A DNA stretch of 64,000 nucleotides from Umbelopsis ramanniana AG (GCF_025399195.1 NW_026252121.1:166009-230008); one strand, 5' to 3'; positions 10,686 through 23,637 are shown, counted from the stretch's first letter. A program made the numbers and translations. Notes: generated by a model from the letters alone, not told the origin.

Positions 10686-13600
10686 CTATTGATTCAGTCC
10701 TTGTTCCAACTTGGACTTTTCTTCCTGATTCAAGTGGTGCTGGCAAATATCCATAAAGTGGTTCACATTGTGGGATGCACAGTTGCGGAAGAAGTCTGTG
10801 AGATAATCCTATAAAAAAAAGAAAAGGCAAAACGCATAGAGCGGTTTACGGAGTTAGCATCAGAATATGGTAGGTCCAACTATATTGTTGTTTGAGGTCA
10901 GACGACAGTGTGCGTAAATATTACCTTCAGATTAGTTTGGAAGATAGGATCGTTCTTGAGATCGGGATCATTTTCCTCATCATCATCGTCTTCGTCAAAG
11001 CCATTGGATTCAAGTAATTCTATCGTTCCAGAAAGTAAAGGTTAAAAAAAAAATTGTATGCGCGACTGGTTTAGTATTTTCCCATCTGTCAGTGAAGTGG
11101 TTCACACTAAAAAACCAAATGGAGTTTGTACCTGACAAGAAGGCAAATTCATCAGCGGGAACAAAAGGCGATTCATCTTCATCTTCCCATTCTCCATCCT
11201 CCTACATCGAGGAAATAAAAATAAATCAGAAACGTCGGTACTGAGGTTCATAAAAGTCAAGATAGGCGTAAAGTACTCCTTCAACCCACCTCATCGCCTG
11301 ATTCTGCAAACTCCTCATCTGCACCCTGATTTTCCGCGTTTGGTGAATTATTCAGCTCAGACACCAGCAGCTTGACGATTTTGATAGGCACTTGAATGGT
11401 GGTGTATTGATCTGGCGCTGTGTAAATCGAACATTCGTTATTGCATTGTCACTCGAGTGCAGAAATACTATATGTGTCCACTTACATTGTTTGGATTGAG
11501 ATCGGGTAACGATACCTATAAACAAAAAACTTAGTATTTCCCGATGTATACATAACAAGATTTTATTTCACACTTACGGCCACCGGCAGGTACAATGATA
11601 TCACCCTTGACATTGATACTCTGAAGTCTGGGTTCATTTAACAAGAACAGCTTGGAAAGGGCGATGGAGCTATACAAAGTAGAGTTTTAGTTCGGACGAA
11701 GCCGACCTCGATTTGGTGTGACATGCTGTTCTACTGCCGGGGCAGTAGCAGCGGAGCAATGAATAGGCTTTTCTTTACCTGACTTTGAGAGCATAAAATC
11801 CTGAGAAAGAGTCATGGTTTTCGCACCAAACAGGTAAGAGGATGTCAAGACCATTTCGACCCTCGATATTGACACTGACAAGGAACTGAACCACCGTTTC
11901 CATTTGTGTATTGATCAAATGTGCAAACACAAGGATCAAAGACTGAGCAGAAAATAGGTTTGGCATCAATACATGTTTGTCAAGATTACTGCATACACCA
12001 TACCAACACGTACCTGGATGAAGGATGGGGTCTTGGAGATAGTCAAACGGCTAATAATGACATTCAAAAGATCAGGAAGGACAGGTCCAATATCGTTTCC
12101 AGCCTACGATAGGGAAAACATAAAGTATAAGATACTACGTCTCTATGCAAAAAGGAATTTGGATATTTGTATGTGTTGACAGTAATTACCTTCTGAATCA
12201 GTTTAACAATAAGGTCACCAACAAACAGTGCCTCGGATTCCGAATGATCCGGTGTCAATAGCTTTGCAACGAATTCGACAACATACTGCAATCCGCTCTT
12301 GCCGCTTTGATCACGCCACTGCACAAGGTGAGCAGAGTCCTTGCCAATAAAGGTCTTCAAACACTGTTGTCCACTTTGAAGGACTTCATTGTCATTGACG
12401 GTCCAAAGGACGTGCATCAAAGGTGGGAAGAACTGATCAACAAATTCGGGCAACAAGGGAGAGGGACCACCTCGCGCGAGCCCTGCAACCATGTCAATTG
12501 CAGACTGCAAATGGAAATTGTTTTTTGGTAAGATGTCACGTCCGAAGCTTTCATATACACACACAAAAACTGTGATATACATACTGCAAGCATAGGCATC
12601 TCTGGAATACCACTGATCAAAACTTCACGCATGTAAGGTAAGATCTTACTACACAAGCTGACATACATGATTTCATTCTTGGCCAAGTCATCGAACAAGT
12701 CAAGAACATAGCTTGCCAGAAGAGAATCAGATGGATGGTTCTTCCATACTTCGAGCAATGAAGGAACAAGAACAGATTCGTAACTGGCAGTGACCTCCTT
12801 GTTGATCTGTCAGGCGGGACGGATTAGTATAAATTTGGCATGTTTGTGATATTTTTCTTTGCTAGACGGAAAAAAAAAACGTGAGACTGACCTTAATGGC
12901 TGCTGTCAAAGTCTCAAGGACAAGGAGAAGGGATTCTTCTGTAGTGTAGGGAAGCAATTGGCAGCTGCCTTCCATAATGGGAGTCTGGTAAGCCGAGATG
13001 AACTGGGGATCTAAATGTTTACAGAAACTAAAGGCAAACAATTAGTGTCATGACGCTTTGAGCCGTCGCTGTATTTGTCAACATACTTGTTGAGGGCCTT
13101 CAAAGCAGAAATCTTGACAGGAATGGTTCCATCAGTCGTCTTGAGTGCCTCTACAGCTGCACGGACATATTGCTCTGCCAAGTTGGTAGGAAGGACCTGA
13201 GCATACTCGCTAGCAAATACGAAAGCACGTCCTTGGGCAAAAGGAAATTCTGTCACGGAAATAGATAAGTCAAGATCCCGTTATCTCTCCCACAACCCAA
13301 GCGCCTCATACACACCGGTAAGTTTCATGTTCTCCAGAACAACGTGTTCAAACAATCCAGCGAGATCAAAGTTGACAGGGGCATCCTTATCCTGAAGTGC
13401 CTGAATGAGTTCTTCCGATGTTCTTCCGACAGCCATCAAGCAGGCCTCTTGAATCTTCCACCTAATAACAAGGCAGTTTTTAGCTAATCAGTCTCGCGTA
13501 CATTACTTTGTGTCTTTGACTTACCAGTCAGAGTTACCAGCGGCGCGGCTGGCGTTGGAATCTCCCAAGTGTCTTTGGACAGCATGACCAAGAGCAGGGA

Positions 13601-15206
13601 AGAATTCTTTGGGGAAGCGCAATTCAAGAGCCTGTGGAAGAGGACATCATTGAGAAAAAAAGGGGAACCTAGAAGAAACAAACATGGCACCATTTTCCAC
13701 ACTTACAGTGAGCAAATCAACGGCAGCGACTCGAACGTTGTAGGTATAGGTATCATCTTCCTCGTCAGCAACAAATTGGTTGGCGTCGGTGAGCCACATC
13801 TCCACTTGTTCTTCAGTCATCTGCATGTAGCTCATGGTAACCCAAAGCATTTCCTTCAAGAAATCTGCGTTGCCGTCCTGACCAAGGAAGATAGCCTTCA
13901 TGGACTTCTTTCTAGAGGCAGCTACAATGAACTCGAATTGGGCATACAGCAGAGATTCAAAACCAATGATGTCACCATCTGAATCTTGGAAACTGCCGTT
14001 AGCCTCACCGCCATCAGTAACGAATTCATTAATATAACGGCTTCTAAGATCCAGGAGATCCATCCAGACAGGCTCAAACAATTGCGGAAGCAATGGACTG
14101 ATGAACTTTGGCACAGCAATGATAATCATGTTGATACACTGGTGGAAGACAGCATGCATTTGTTAGACATAACCCCCACAGTCATGCTGTGTGATCTAGA
14201 AGATTCTCTTGTACTAACCTTGACAACCTCGAGCTTCAAGCCATACTCTTCAAGTCTTCTTTCCTCATCTCCTTGAGTCTGGTGCTTGAGGATGGCAAGG
14301 AAAACCTCAATCCATTGCGGCATAATAGGGGTCAAGAATTGTTCAGCAGCATTAGCATGATCCTCCTTGATCATAAACACCATTTCCAAGCAGTTCCTGA
14401 AGATAGACACAGCACGGCCACGTGTGCGCAGAGAGTATTGCTAGATCAGAGAATAGGAAATCAGGGTGGGAAGCGAAATAAGGCGGGCGGCTGCGTTAAA
14501 CACTCACGGCGTCGTTAGTCAGAATGGCAAGCAACTGAGGGCAAAGAACAGGGGCGATTTGAGGGAACTGCTCAACGGTAATATCATTTGAAATAAGTTC
14601 GGTCAGAACTCGCATAGCGCCATGAACATCGTTAGAATTGCTTGATTTGATCAAATCCAAAAGAACGTTGAACAAATTGGGCCAATCCTCAGGCCAGTCG
14701 TTGTGGGCGACTTTAGAGACAGCGTAGGCGCTGGCGACGCGAATCTTGGTGTCGGGATCGGTCAAACCTCTAAGCAGAAGATCGCGAACGGTTTGTTTGA
14801 TCTACATAACGGGTTGAGGACAAAGTTCAGTACACTGCATAAAGTACGACTATCGAAAAATTTCCTCTGACCTCTTCCGGCGGCTCAGGACCCACAAACT
14901 TTTCGTTCTTTGAAGACCAGTGAGATTCGATATATTGCTTGAGAGTGACGGCTGCAAGCTGACGTTGTGGAATTGCAAGCTCCTGAGATAGAGAGAGTCG
15001 TGCAAGACTCACCGGGAATTCTATAACATGGCACGTAAGATTTTTTTGGTTAAAAAAAAAAAAGAGGGTTCATCTCCGATCTGATTCAAGGTAAATCTCT
15101 TACCAGGAGAGCTCTGAAGAGTTTGCAGTTGCTTTTCAGCATTACCGCGAATGTTAGCGTCGGCATCAAAGATCTTGGACAAGGTCTCAAATACAGCCAA
15201 ATCCAT
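10686..15206 (-). CDS. KAP114: Importin-9 / KAP114 karyopherin-beta
   Basis: Nineteen exons, from 15206-15104, 15020-14872, 14801-14508, 14440-14219 and 14138-13707 through to 10808-10686. All phases close at 3081 nt, 1026 residues, against about 1004 in yeast Kap114 and 1041 in human IPO9. The N-terminal HEAT repeats carry the importin-beta (IBN) signature: ANIRGNAEKQLQTLQSSP, then QRQLAAVTLKQYIESHW. Further HEAT repeats follow (DPDTKIRVASAYAVSKVAHNDWPEDWP). Near the C-terminus is the family's acidic insert (EDGEWEDEDE; NGFDEDDDDEENDPDLKNDP) that lies before the last repeat. The family imports histones H2A-H2B, TBP and ribosomal proteins using RanGTP. Exon 15 is only 30 nt. Start ATG 15206 is preferred over an in-frame ATG 25 codons upstream because the family begins just before the IBN helix. 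Confidence 0.93.
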
Positions 15207-15333
15207 TTTGATTTCCAACGTCAATGAGACAGAAAAAAGGTAAAGTACGAAATCTCGAGGTGACAAGTTGCAGAGTTTCAAAATAAAAAATAAAAATTGG
15301 AAGCGCGATTCTCGCGTCTCACAAACGCTCCTT

Positions 15334-18302
15334 TTATTTTATCTGAGGGCGATGATCGTATATTTGGTTTAACAATCCAAGCACATTATTGTCCTGATCA
15401 GGGTCAATCCTTCCATCGTCTTCATCATTTTGGTCTTGGTATTCATCTGGGTGTATCATACGAGCTGGTGCAAAATCACCAAGCTCACTAGGAATATCGT
15501 GCTCGAATGAGTCTGCCGCTGGTTGCCTGTGCGTTGACCTTCTTTCGAATGGCGAATTTGGCTCCGATGAGTCGGGCGCCGAGCTGTTAGGAATGAAAGA
15601 AGGCACAGCTGCACCAGGACTCAATCGTCTGTTCGTTCGCCATTGATCGTACTTGGGAGAAGCGTATGAGTATCTTGAATTCACAATGGAAGAGTGAGAA
15701 AGTTGGCTTTCATCGTCATCATCCATTTCTTCGTCAATCTTCGAGTGAGCTCGATGATCTTTATATTCTGCCATACGTGAAAGATACATGGAGCCAGCAG
15801 GATCGGTAGGCATCCAACTTGGATTGTTCGCCTGCAAATGTTCGAAAAATGAATACCAAGCGTTTTTTTGGCACGGCGAACGGTTGATCAAACTAACCTT
15901 GAAATTCAAAAAGCTCTTTTCCATTTTTCCATTATTGCTCACGTAATGTTCGTCTTGAACAGCCACGGGTGCACCATACTTGATGTTGCCATGTCGTCTA
16001 AAGTCGAATAAAGCAAAACTGCAGACATAGCCTAGACCATCCACATGGACAGTGAATTCTCTGAAGAAGTCGATGATTTGAGTGCTACATTGCGGCAGTG
16101 AATACCACAGTACCAGAGGCGTAAACAGAATGCTTAAAAATTCTTGCAAAAACAATGTGATCTTCATGTCGAACATCTGGCTGAATTGGCCTTTAACTTC
16201 ATCGGTGTGAAGTTTACCTCGCCATTCATTTGGAAAGTAGTGTGTGATTTCGATTACTTTCCTGATATCCTGCTCTGGTTCAAACACCAGAGTATCGTCG
16301 GGTATCAAACCTCTACTTACAGCAAAGAGACCGCCGAACAGTCCGATGTAAAAAAGAATGGTTCCGTTGGGTGTTAGCTCAAAGTTCAGCAATGCTTCGG
16401 AATCGAACAGTGTAATGATGGCTAAAATGCCAGCAAATGATCCAGATATGAATGCGACAAATCTGTGCAAGAAAGCATGAGATACATAGTCAGGAAGTGC
16501 ATGGAATAAGAGTGAAAGCAAGCAGGGATTTCTACCGAGCAATGAGTGCTGTTTTGTCTTTTGGAAATTGGTCGAGGTATTTGTTTGCCGATATATGAGA
16601 GCTATTCAGACGTCGTTTGAACAGATGAGGAAGCTCATTAAATTCCCGGAGTTTCCACTTAGCGAAAGGAGAGTAGTTACGAGAACCGATTGCGCCTGGA
16701 TTCTTGTGGTATTCCTAAAGAGAGAGTCTTAATAACGAGTCCTCGTTTGCCAACATGATCTGTACTATACTCACTTCAAAATAGCGGAAGAAAAAGTAAA
16801 TTAACAAGTACGCCAAGATAAATGGCGCACATATGAGGTTGAGAAAACCCATGATGATAAATCTGCGACGAAGGCTAATAAAATGGGCGGACACATGAGC
16901 ACACGAGATCACTACTTCATGTTTTTCGGATAGAAAATTGTACATACCCTTCAGCAAGAACAGCCCTATTTTTGTCCTTTAAAAATCGCTTCCTGATTTG
17001 ACCATTTGAATCAAAGACGTAGCTCAGAACACAGAATGAAAGATTCCATTCCAGATCACGAGTAAAAACATGCATATTGCGAAGATAGGGGAGCGGGATA
17101 GTGATATTCAATATGTCCTTATTGAACAAGGCAATAAGATAATTGTCTTTTCTCATTATCCTGTTGGCAATATCATGGGCGTCAAGTTTGATAGGAGCTG
17201 TGCTGGCCATGTTAGGATTACTTTCTCGAACACTGATGATCCGCTCCAAAATTTCTTGCCATGTTATGGTAGCCATGTCTTTCTAGAAATGGGTAACGAT
17301 AGATGAGAAATGCAAATATTGAAACCAATGTGATACAACTGTATACGTACATCAGATACATCCAGTAAGTGCACATAGAACATGTGCATCTCATTCAGGG
17401 CCGGCAGATCCCACCAAAATTGAAGAGCTTGCCAGACCCACCAAACAACAAAGATGAGCAAGAACAAGACCTTGGGAAAGGATAGCCTGTAGGCCACGTA
17501 TGAAACATGATGAGTCAGGAATTGAGAGAAGCAAAGCAGGATAGAATGCTTACATACTTTGAAAGACATTGTGGTTCCAAGACTTCTGAAAGTTTTGTGT
17601 GACTGGGAATCTCAGAGTAATTGACACAACCCACAAGAAAGGTCGAAAATGTGATAGTAAAAGCAAGTGTGCTGGAGACACGTGTTAGTCCATAGGGTGA
17701 TGGAGAAGCTGAAGATCATGCGCACCAATCACTCACAGTAAATTAAGGATTTTAGCCAGTAGTATGCAATAATAGCCTTTGCCAAGATAGTATGAATACA
17801 CTCGTTCAAAGAAGTGATCCATATTGGCAATATTGGCCCATCGCCACATGGTTCTATCGTGCGGAGTCATATTGGAGCGAGTTGAATGGAGAGGAGTTGG
17901 TATTCGTTGTCGTAAGTTATCTAAATTTGACGAAGGCCGAGGTCTAGGTGCGGTTTCGCGAATGGGTGACTTTTCCCATTGTCTCTCACTTAACAATGGT
18001 CGCTGATCCGTCACTTCTTCATCGACGTCTTGTGGCATTTCGATCATGAGCGAAGGGGGGACTTCAGCGTCGGATTCATCGGATTCTGGTAGCTCTATAT
18101 CGTGCTCAGTCAATATATCGTGCGGCCGTGCATGAGGTCTTGCATATGAATTGGAAGTGTAGGAGTGAGTGGTGCCTGGCGGTGAATGAAGGGTCTGTGT
18201 TCGGAATGTGGAGGAGTATTGTGATTGGCGTGGCGATAAGTTATCCAAGTCATACTTGTCGTCGTCTTCATTAGCTACTCTTGAGCTAAAAAGACTTGAC
18301 AT
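15334..18302 (-). CDS. ATG9: ATG9, autophagy lipid scramblase
   Basis: Eight exons: 18302-17737, 17671-17558, 17486-17351, 17282-16948, 16874-16775, 16714-16536, 16462-15898 and 15831-15334. Total 2493 nt, 830 residues. A disordered acidic N-terminus precedes the conserved core. Core landmarks are [104 protein letters not shown] and LFFIGLFGG-type helices near residues 500-520. ATG9 is the trimeric multispanning protein on Golgi-derived vesicles that seeds the phagophore and scrambles its lipids. The Ser/Asp-rich C-terminus is probably phosphoregulated. The 66-nt last intron has no in-frame stop. ATG9 and the importin gene run head to tail, 127 bp apart. Confidence 0.96.
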
Positions 18303-18622
18303 GGTGGTTGAGTTAATATTATGCGGTGCAGGTTAAACAAAGCTTCAACCAACTTGTAATGAAACGTGCGCGTCACACAGTCAATCACGTTTCCTATGGC
18401 TCGTGATTTGCCTGAAATTTCATTGACTGCGAGAGAAGGTTGAGATATGGCAGCATTTTCATATCATTGTATCGCTTAATAGAATGTTTATTACTAACAC
18501 AATGATAAACTGCACTGCACAACAAGGACTCAGTTGTGCAAAAAGAGTCAAGGCAAGCAAATAACAAAGGAAAATATTCAGACACTAATGCTGCTTAAAG
18601 CTTAAACCAAAATATTATTTTT

Positions 18623-19564
18623 TCATTTATTGACCCAGTTGACTTCCCATAGAAAGTTGTTTAATCTGGCTTGCATATGTTCTTTTTCAATTTCATACCG
18701 CTGAATGTCTTCATGGTAGGTGGCAATTTCACGTTGCAGCTCTTTGATGATTTCGTTGTTCTCGACTTGATGCAGGCTCAATTTGCCATAGTCTTTGGTC
18801 AGCTTTTGGTTTTTTTCTGATAGGTCATTGTAGGATTTCTGTTGTGTTTCAATTTCATCAAGGAGGGTTTTTATCTTTTGGTTATGAGGATCGGTATCGA
18901 ATTCACTAGCTTTGCCATCACTGTCTTGTGGCTCATCGTCCAAAGCGTTCGCTTGATAGAGCAAGCGACGTAGTGTCGTTATTGTGGCGTTTAGCTTTTC
19001 GATTTCAAACTGTCTTGCATCGGCAAGGCTTTGGGCTTCGTCACAGCGTTTTTGGGTTTCCTTGATTTGTGTCTTTGCTATGTCGAGGTCCCTTGTCAGG
19101 GCTTGGTTTTCAGACACTAAGTGTGTGGGGTGAATTTCAGGTTCCACACTGTCAAGTTGATCGCTCTCGGTGTTTAACCCTTCCTTCTTTTCATCTGAAG
19201 TCTGGCCAACGTCGTGGGTTGAAGAGGCACTGGCTATATCAGAAGATAGCCCAAAACATAGCATAGGAAGACTTGTGGAAGTCTCTTCAGATCGTAGCGA
19301 TATATGACTACGTTTCTTCAGCACAGCCAGTTCAGCTTGAGGATTGGAAGGTAGAAAGTCTGAGGTTTTGACGATGATGGCGCCGTTGGCTTTCGTGATG
19401 GGTCTCTCGGTATAAGCGGGTGGATGCTCTTGCCGTTTCAAAGTTTGGGATGGGTACGCTTTGTTGTGGACAGAGCTGTTTCGTCTCACGTTTGAGGTGG
19501 AGTCGTTCATGTTATCGTCTTTAACCCACGAGAAGATTTTTGAGAATTTATGATGCGAAGTCAT
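18623..19564 (-). CDS. orphan coiled-coil protein
   Basis: A single uninterrupted exon of 942 nt, 313 residues, unusual in this intron-rich window. The first 170 residues are polar and disordered (Ser, Thr, Lys, Asn), beginning MTSHHKFSKIFSWVKDD. From about residue 150 to the end long heptad stretches predict a coiled coil (LTRDLDIAKTQIKETQKRC; IEKLNATITTLRRLLYQAN; ELQREIATYHEDIQRYEIEK). It ends in a Trp-rich cap (NNFLWEVNWVNK). I do not recognise a named family. No signal peptide or membrane segment is visible. It could be a cytoskeletal or septum-associated scaffold, but that is a guess. Confidence 0.75.
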   Translation of the reverse strand: MTSHHKFSKIFSWVKDDNMNDSTSNVRRNSSVHNKAYPSQTLKRQEHPPAYTERPITKANGAIIVKTSDFLPSNPQAELAVLKKRSHISLRSEETSTSLPMLCFGLSSDIASASSTHDVGQTSDEKKEGLNTESDQLDSVEPEIHPTHLVSENQALTRDLDIAKTQIKETQKRCDEAQSLADARQFEIEKLNATITTLRRLLYQANALDDEPQDSDGKASEFDTDPHNQKIKTLLDEIETQQKSYNDLSEKNQKLTKDYGKLSLHQVENNEIIKELQREIATYHEDIQRYEIEKEHMQARLNNFLWEVNWVNK

Positions 19565-20394
19565 AGAGGCTGAACAGGTTTAAAAGCATTCTTAGAATGT
19601 GGCAGAATTATTTTTGAAGATACACCAAGTACCTCAATATCTTGTGTAGCCATGAAGCCTGGCATGGGCTTCATGAAGATCTCTACAAATTGGGAAAACT
19701 CAGTTTAGCCGCTGGATTTTCCAAGACAATGGAGACGTGCGCCATAGCTGGAACAAGTGTTTCAGCTTCCGCAACAATTACGTGAAAGAAGCTTTAATTT
19801 TCTCGGCTCAAATTCTGCCGAAGGGCCGTTGAAAATTTTTTCCTTTTTTTTTTTTTTTTCAATCATGCATCGACGTTCAACGTAATATTCCATACTAAGC
19901 ATATTACTAGCCCATCGCATACCCTTGTCGTACGCAAAGGAGCGATTCATACTGGTTTTGGTCGATAGAGCAATTGCATGTGTTAAGTCTTGTAACAGAG
20001 TTGGGTAACTTCTTTGCTTAGTGACACGAGATAGGCATCAACATTGGTAAGAGAACGATTTGTAATGGGGCTGAGATTGCTTGTCATCAGCGTCAAACAG
20101 CGGGCCGGTAAAAGTGGAACGAAGAAAATGGCTCAGTAATCCGAAACATGAAAATGCTATCCGACATACAATCGATCATAATGTCCCATAGCAACAATTC
20201 ACTGTGCTATTACCATCAAGCAAATGACAAAAAATCTGATAGTTTGTTGATTAATCTGCCAAAATGGGTACACTTCATGCTATTATATCATTATAGGCAA
20301 GTCGAGTGATGTCTCGTGAGGTCCATTCGCAGGATTGCCATTGGCGGAGATGTGGCGGGCGGAGTTTGCCGGCTCCTGGCCCAGATAATTCTGT
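19565..20394. other. intergenic promoter region
   Basis: About 830 bp between two divergent orphan genes. It includes a T-rich tract near 19845-19859 and, near 20340-20375, a GC-rich patch (ggcggagatgtggcgggcggag) just upstream of the TATA box at 20395. I see no gene. The GC-rich patch is a candidate zinc-finger factor site. Confidence 0.4.
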
Positions 20395-20401
20395 TATAAA
20401 A
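20395..20401 (+). promoter_or_regulatory. TATA box of the small orphan gene
   Basis: TATAAAA in the context ctgttataaaaggggac. It lies 66 bp before the ATG at 20461 and resembles the TATA box of the transporter gene, including the trailing GGGG. It suggests strong or inducible transcription. Confidence 0.6.
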
Positions 20402-20460
20402 GGGGACATTCAAAAATTTCACTGATTATATCGACACTCTCCCAACTCTTGTATTTCATA

Positions 20461-20916
20461 ATGTTGAATATATCCATTACCCCCAAGAAGGATAAGAATA
20501 ATAACCGTCATAGCTTCCTCGGAAGAAAAAGGGAACCTAGGAGTCGTCCAATATCCACTTCATCTTGCTCCTCTGCTGACAGTGATCAAAGTGAACATCG
20601 ATTCTACAATCGACTAACTCGTATATTCGGTAACAGTGCCGAACACTTATCCGTGGACGAAGACTATTCCTCAGCAGCTGAAACATCTAATTCAAGTCAA
20701 AATAGTAAACGCTACGCTCGAAAGCATTTTGTGCATAGAGAAGAAACTGTCCCTGCTCATAAGATTCCTCCATATAGCCCAACTGGGGCATGGAATGGTA
20801 AATTCCCATATTCCAATTTCTACGTGCGTCTTCCCAATGGAAAATGGATGATTCGGTATCGTTCAGGCGATAGGGACATCTTGGGAACGGATGAGTTTGA
20901 AGGTTACATGATCTAA
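20461..20916 (+). CDS. orphan small protein, TATA-driven
   Basis: An intronless frame of 151 residues beginning MLNISITPKKDKNNNRH. The first 100 residues are Ser/Asn/Arg-rich and probably disordered. The last 50 look folded: HKIPPYSPTGAWNGKFPYSN, then FYVRLPNGKWMIRYRSGDR. The C-terminus therefore looks like the conserved part of a small family, though I cannot name it. ATG 20461 is chosen because it is the first ATG after a good TATA box at the right distance and the leader would be about 30 nt. No signal peptide or membrane segment is visible. Confidence 0.7.
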   Translation: MLNISITPKKDKNNNRHSFLGRKREPRSRPISTSSCSSADSDQSEHRFYNRLTRIFGNSAEHLSVDEDYSSAAETSNSSQNSKRYARKHFVHREETVPAHKIPPYSPTGAWNGKFPYSNFYVRLPNGKWMIRYRSGDRDILGTDEFEGYMI

Positions 20917-22781
20917 TTGTAGATCATCATAAGCCTCACCTATAATTGCACATCTTGACATCAAGTTGATGCTTACTCGTATTCAAGTGTAATCTCATGC
21001 AACAACCACAGCCTTTGTAAATACGTATTCCTGCTGTCGTTGGATCTGTGTATATATGAATAATAAAAACCATACCTATCATTTATCAATACTTTCTTCT
21101 GATATGTTTATTTGGATTCCAATCGGTTCGCACCGATGATTACCTTCAATCGTGCAACCTCGATACTACTTCCGCACATTTTTTATTTTTTCCCCTTTTG
21201 TACATTGACCTCGTCTTTACAGGTCGCAAGTGGCATCACCGCAGCTGAGCGAAAAGAAGTGAGAGGAATTATTATGTTCGAAGTTGTCCGTGTCGGCGTT
21301 CACTCTTTTCCACTCACGCTTGATGGTATCGCGGCTGCTTTTGCTTCCGGATAAAACTCAATATGAACACAGCCCTCCTTAACTACGCCGACGCACTTGG
21401 AAAAACTTGAGTCCGCTATCGCTGATACTTCATGACGCGTACTCCGATAATTTTTTGTTAGACCGAAAGAATCGCACAGTGGATATTGCTTCTCTATGAC
21501 GTAGGAATAACCTTGTGAACACTTTGAGCTTGCCTGCGTACGTAAGGTTTTCCTCCTGAGGCTCAGTCCGTAAAGGAAAATGGTCTGTAGTCCACTTATA
21601 GAGTTTTCGTCTAGTACCATCTCTGATACATTATTATTATACTTGGTCTCAAAAAGAACTAAAATACATCGTCTGAATTGAAATTGGCTTGTGCCTGGTA
21701 AAGAAGGTTTAGTACCAAGCATTTCCTTTCCAAGCCGCTTTCATCTTTATCTGGAAAAACCTTTGATCACAAAGGTCTATGCTGCAAGCCTGCTTTGGAG
21801 CTCTACAGATTTCCTATACAGCACGGTGTTAGCAGTACAAAGTCTGTCACTGTATCTGTTCGTGTCAATTTGCTTAGTAAAAAAACAATTAGCAACAGAT
21901 GACAGAACTTGTCTTTGTTCATCTGCCCTGACTCCTCAAGTTGATTCCTTATTTAGCGCTACATCCAGTAAAGTGGGCTGTTGAAATACAAACATGTTGG
22001 AACGAAGCAGTTTCAGTGTAGCCAGGCACGTCGTTGCTAATAAGCCATGTTTCCTTTGCTTCTATAGTGCGAAATTGGGTTCTTGTTGTGACCCTGTGTA
22101 AACACAGTTTAGGATCTTTGCTTGCGGATCATGTCTTGAGACTGATGAGAATCACGTTTCCTCTACTTCCATACTCTTTCACACCTCCCAGACTACAAAA
22201 ACTGACAGCAAATGCATGCAGGGTCTTTTAGTAACTGAATATGGTAGTGTCATAGCTGTAAGTCATTTTTTATTTGCACATACAGCATCAGGCTACATCG
22301 ATGTCCACAAGACAGCATTAACCTGGCTTCATGAAAACACATGAAAATATTTGTATGCGTCGCCGTGAAAACATTGGGCTGAGTCCTTTTATTGGATATC
22401 CACCTTTGTAAATATTCAGGGATTACAGTGAACTATGACAACTCAGTTGCGCGGCAGTTAGTAATTTACCATGTTGATCACTGCCCAAGTCCATGTGCAA
22501 AAAATCAAAAAGATGAAGCAGCAGTAAAAAAATTTCTTTAGCCATTTGATAAATATCTTTGGATAAGACAAATTTTTTCGGAACATACGATAATTCTCGC
22601 ATCAACATTCGTCAAAGGAATAGAACAGTAGCATGAAAATGAGAAAGCTTTGATTGACAGCAACAATGAATCGGAGAGCCTCCACTTGCATTTGTAATGA
22701 CAGTCACAAGTCGGAATTGGTGCAATTCATGGCTGACAAAGCCAGCCCAGTATGTCCTTTACTCGACCATTCCTTCGCAAA
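20917..22781. other. gene-poor 1.9-kb region
   Basis: The longest stretch here without a supported gene. There are open frames on both strands (for example 21300-21722 on the minus strand, 140 codons), but none has recognisable motifs or plausible exon partners. No terminal inverted repeats, LTRs or target-site duplications were seen by eye. Confidence 0.45.
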
Positions 22782-23637
22782 ATGGGAACCACAATCAAAG
22801 TTGACATCGTCAGTGACACTATTTGCCCATGGTAAGTGCATAACAACTTGATTGTGTTTGGTTTTTCTTTTCAGAACAATATTGATGTGTGCTTCTGCTT
22901 AGGTGTTTCATTGGAAAACGTCGACTCGAAAAAGCTATGACGAGCTATCAAGCGTCCCACCCGGACACAAAGTTTGATGTCAAGTGGCATCCCTTTGAAC
23001 TGGATCCCACATTGAGCAAAACACCGGCTAACAAGCTTGAGCGTTATGCTGCCAAGTTCGGCGCAGCAAGAGTCGACGGCATGGTAGAGCACATGAAAAA
23101 AATGGGGAAAGGAGATGGTATCAATTTCTCGTATGGAGGACCTATCGCCAATACTATTGATTCGCACAGACTTATCGAGTGGGCAACTAAGCAAGGGAAG
23201 CAAGATGAAGTTATCGAACAATTGTTCAAATTATATTTTGAGGACGAAGGAAACATTGGCGATCTCGATCAATTAGCTGATGTGGCTGGAAAGATTGGCT
23301 TGGACAATGTTGAGGTGAGTTACTATCACATACTACCTACATAAATGGTTTTAATAATCAGACTAATATACTGTGTAGGCTCTGGAGTACTTGAAAACGG
23401 ATCAGGGTGCTCGAGAAATTAAGGATGCCATCTTGCAAAGCCAAATGCAAGGCATCAGTGGCGTGCCCAATTTCACCATTGACAGCAAGTATGTAATACG
23501 AGATTTTGCAATTAATTTGATCGATATGTCATTTATTCAATTATTTTTTTACAAGGTACACTCTATCAGGAGCCCAACAACCAGAAACCTTTTTGGAGGT
23601 GTTTGAGGAAGTTGGTAAACGTTTAGCAGACGCATAA
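22782..23637 (+). CDS. DsbA/FrnE-type thioredoxin-fold oxidoreductase
   Basis: Four exons: 22782-22831, 22903-23314, 23379-23488 and 23556-23637, 654 nt, 217 residues. The start gives KVDIVSDTICPWCFIGKRRL, with a CPWC redox motif at residues 15-18 split by the first intron. FDVKWHPFELDP and, near the end, GISGVPNFTIDSKY carry the cis-Pro loop of the DSBA/FrnE (2-hydroxychromene-2-carboxylate isomerase-like) family. It lacks a signal peptide, so it is cytosolic rather than a secreted oxidase. Fungal members are poorly characterised; roles in stress or polyketide chemistry have been suggested. The substrate cannot be predicted. Confidence 0.9.

Noticed and set aside
21300-21722. 140-codon minus-strand open frame in the gene-poor region
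   Set aside because: It has a real ATG, but no recognisable motif, no exon partners, no TATA box, and an amino-acid composition unlike the neighbours. Kept only as a possibility.
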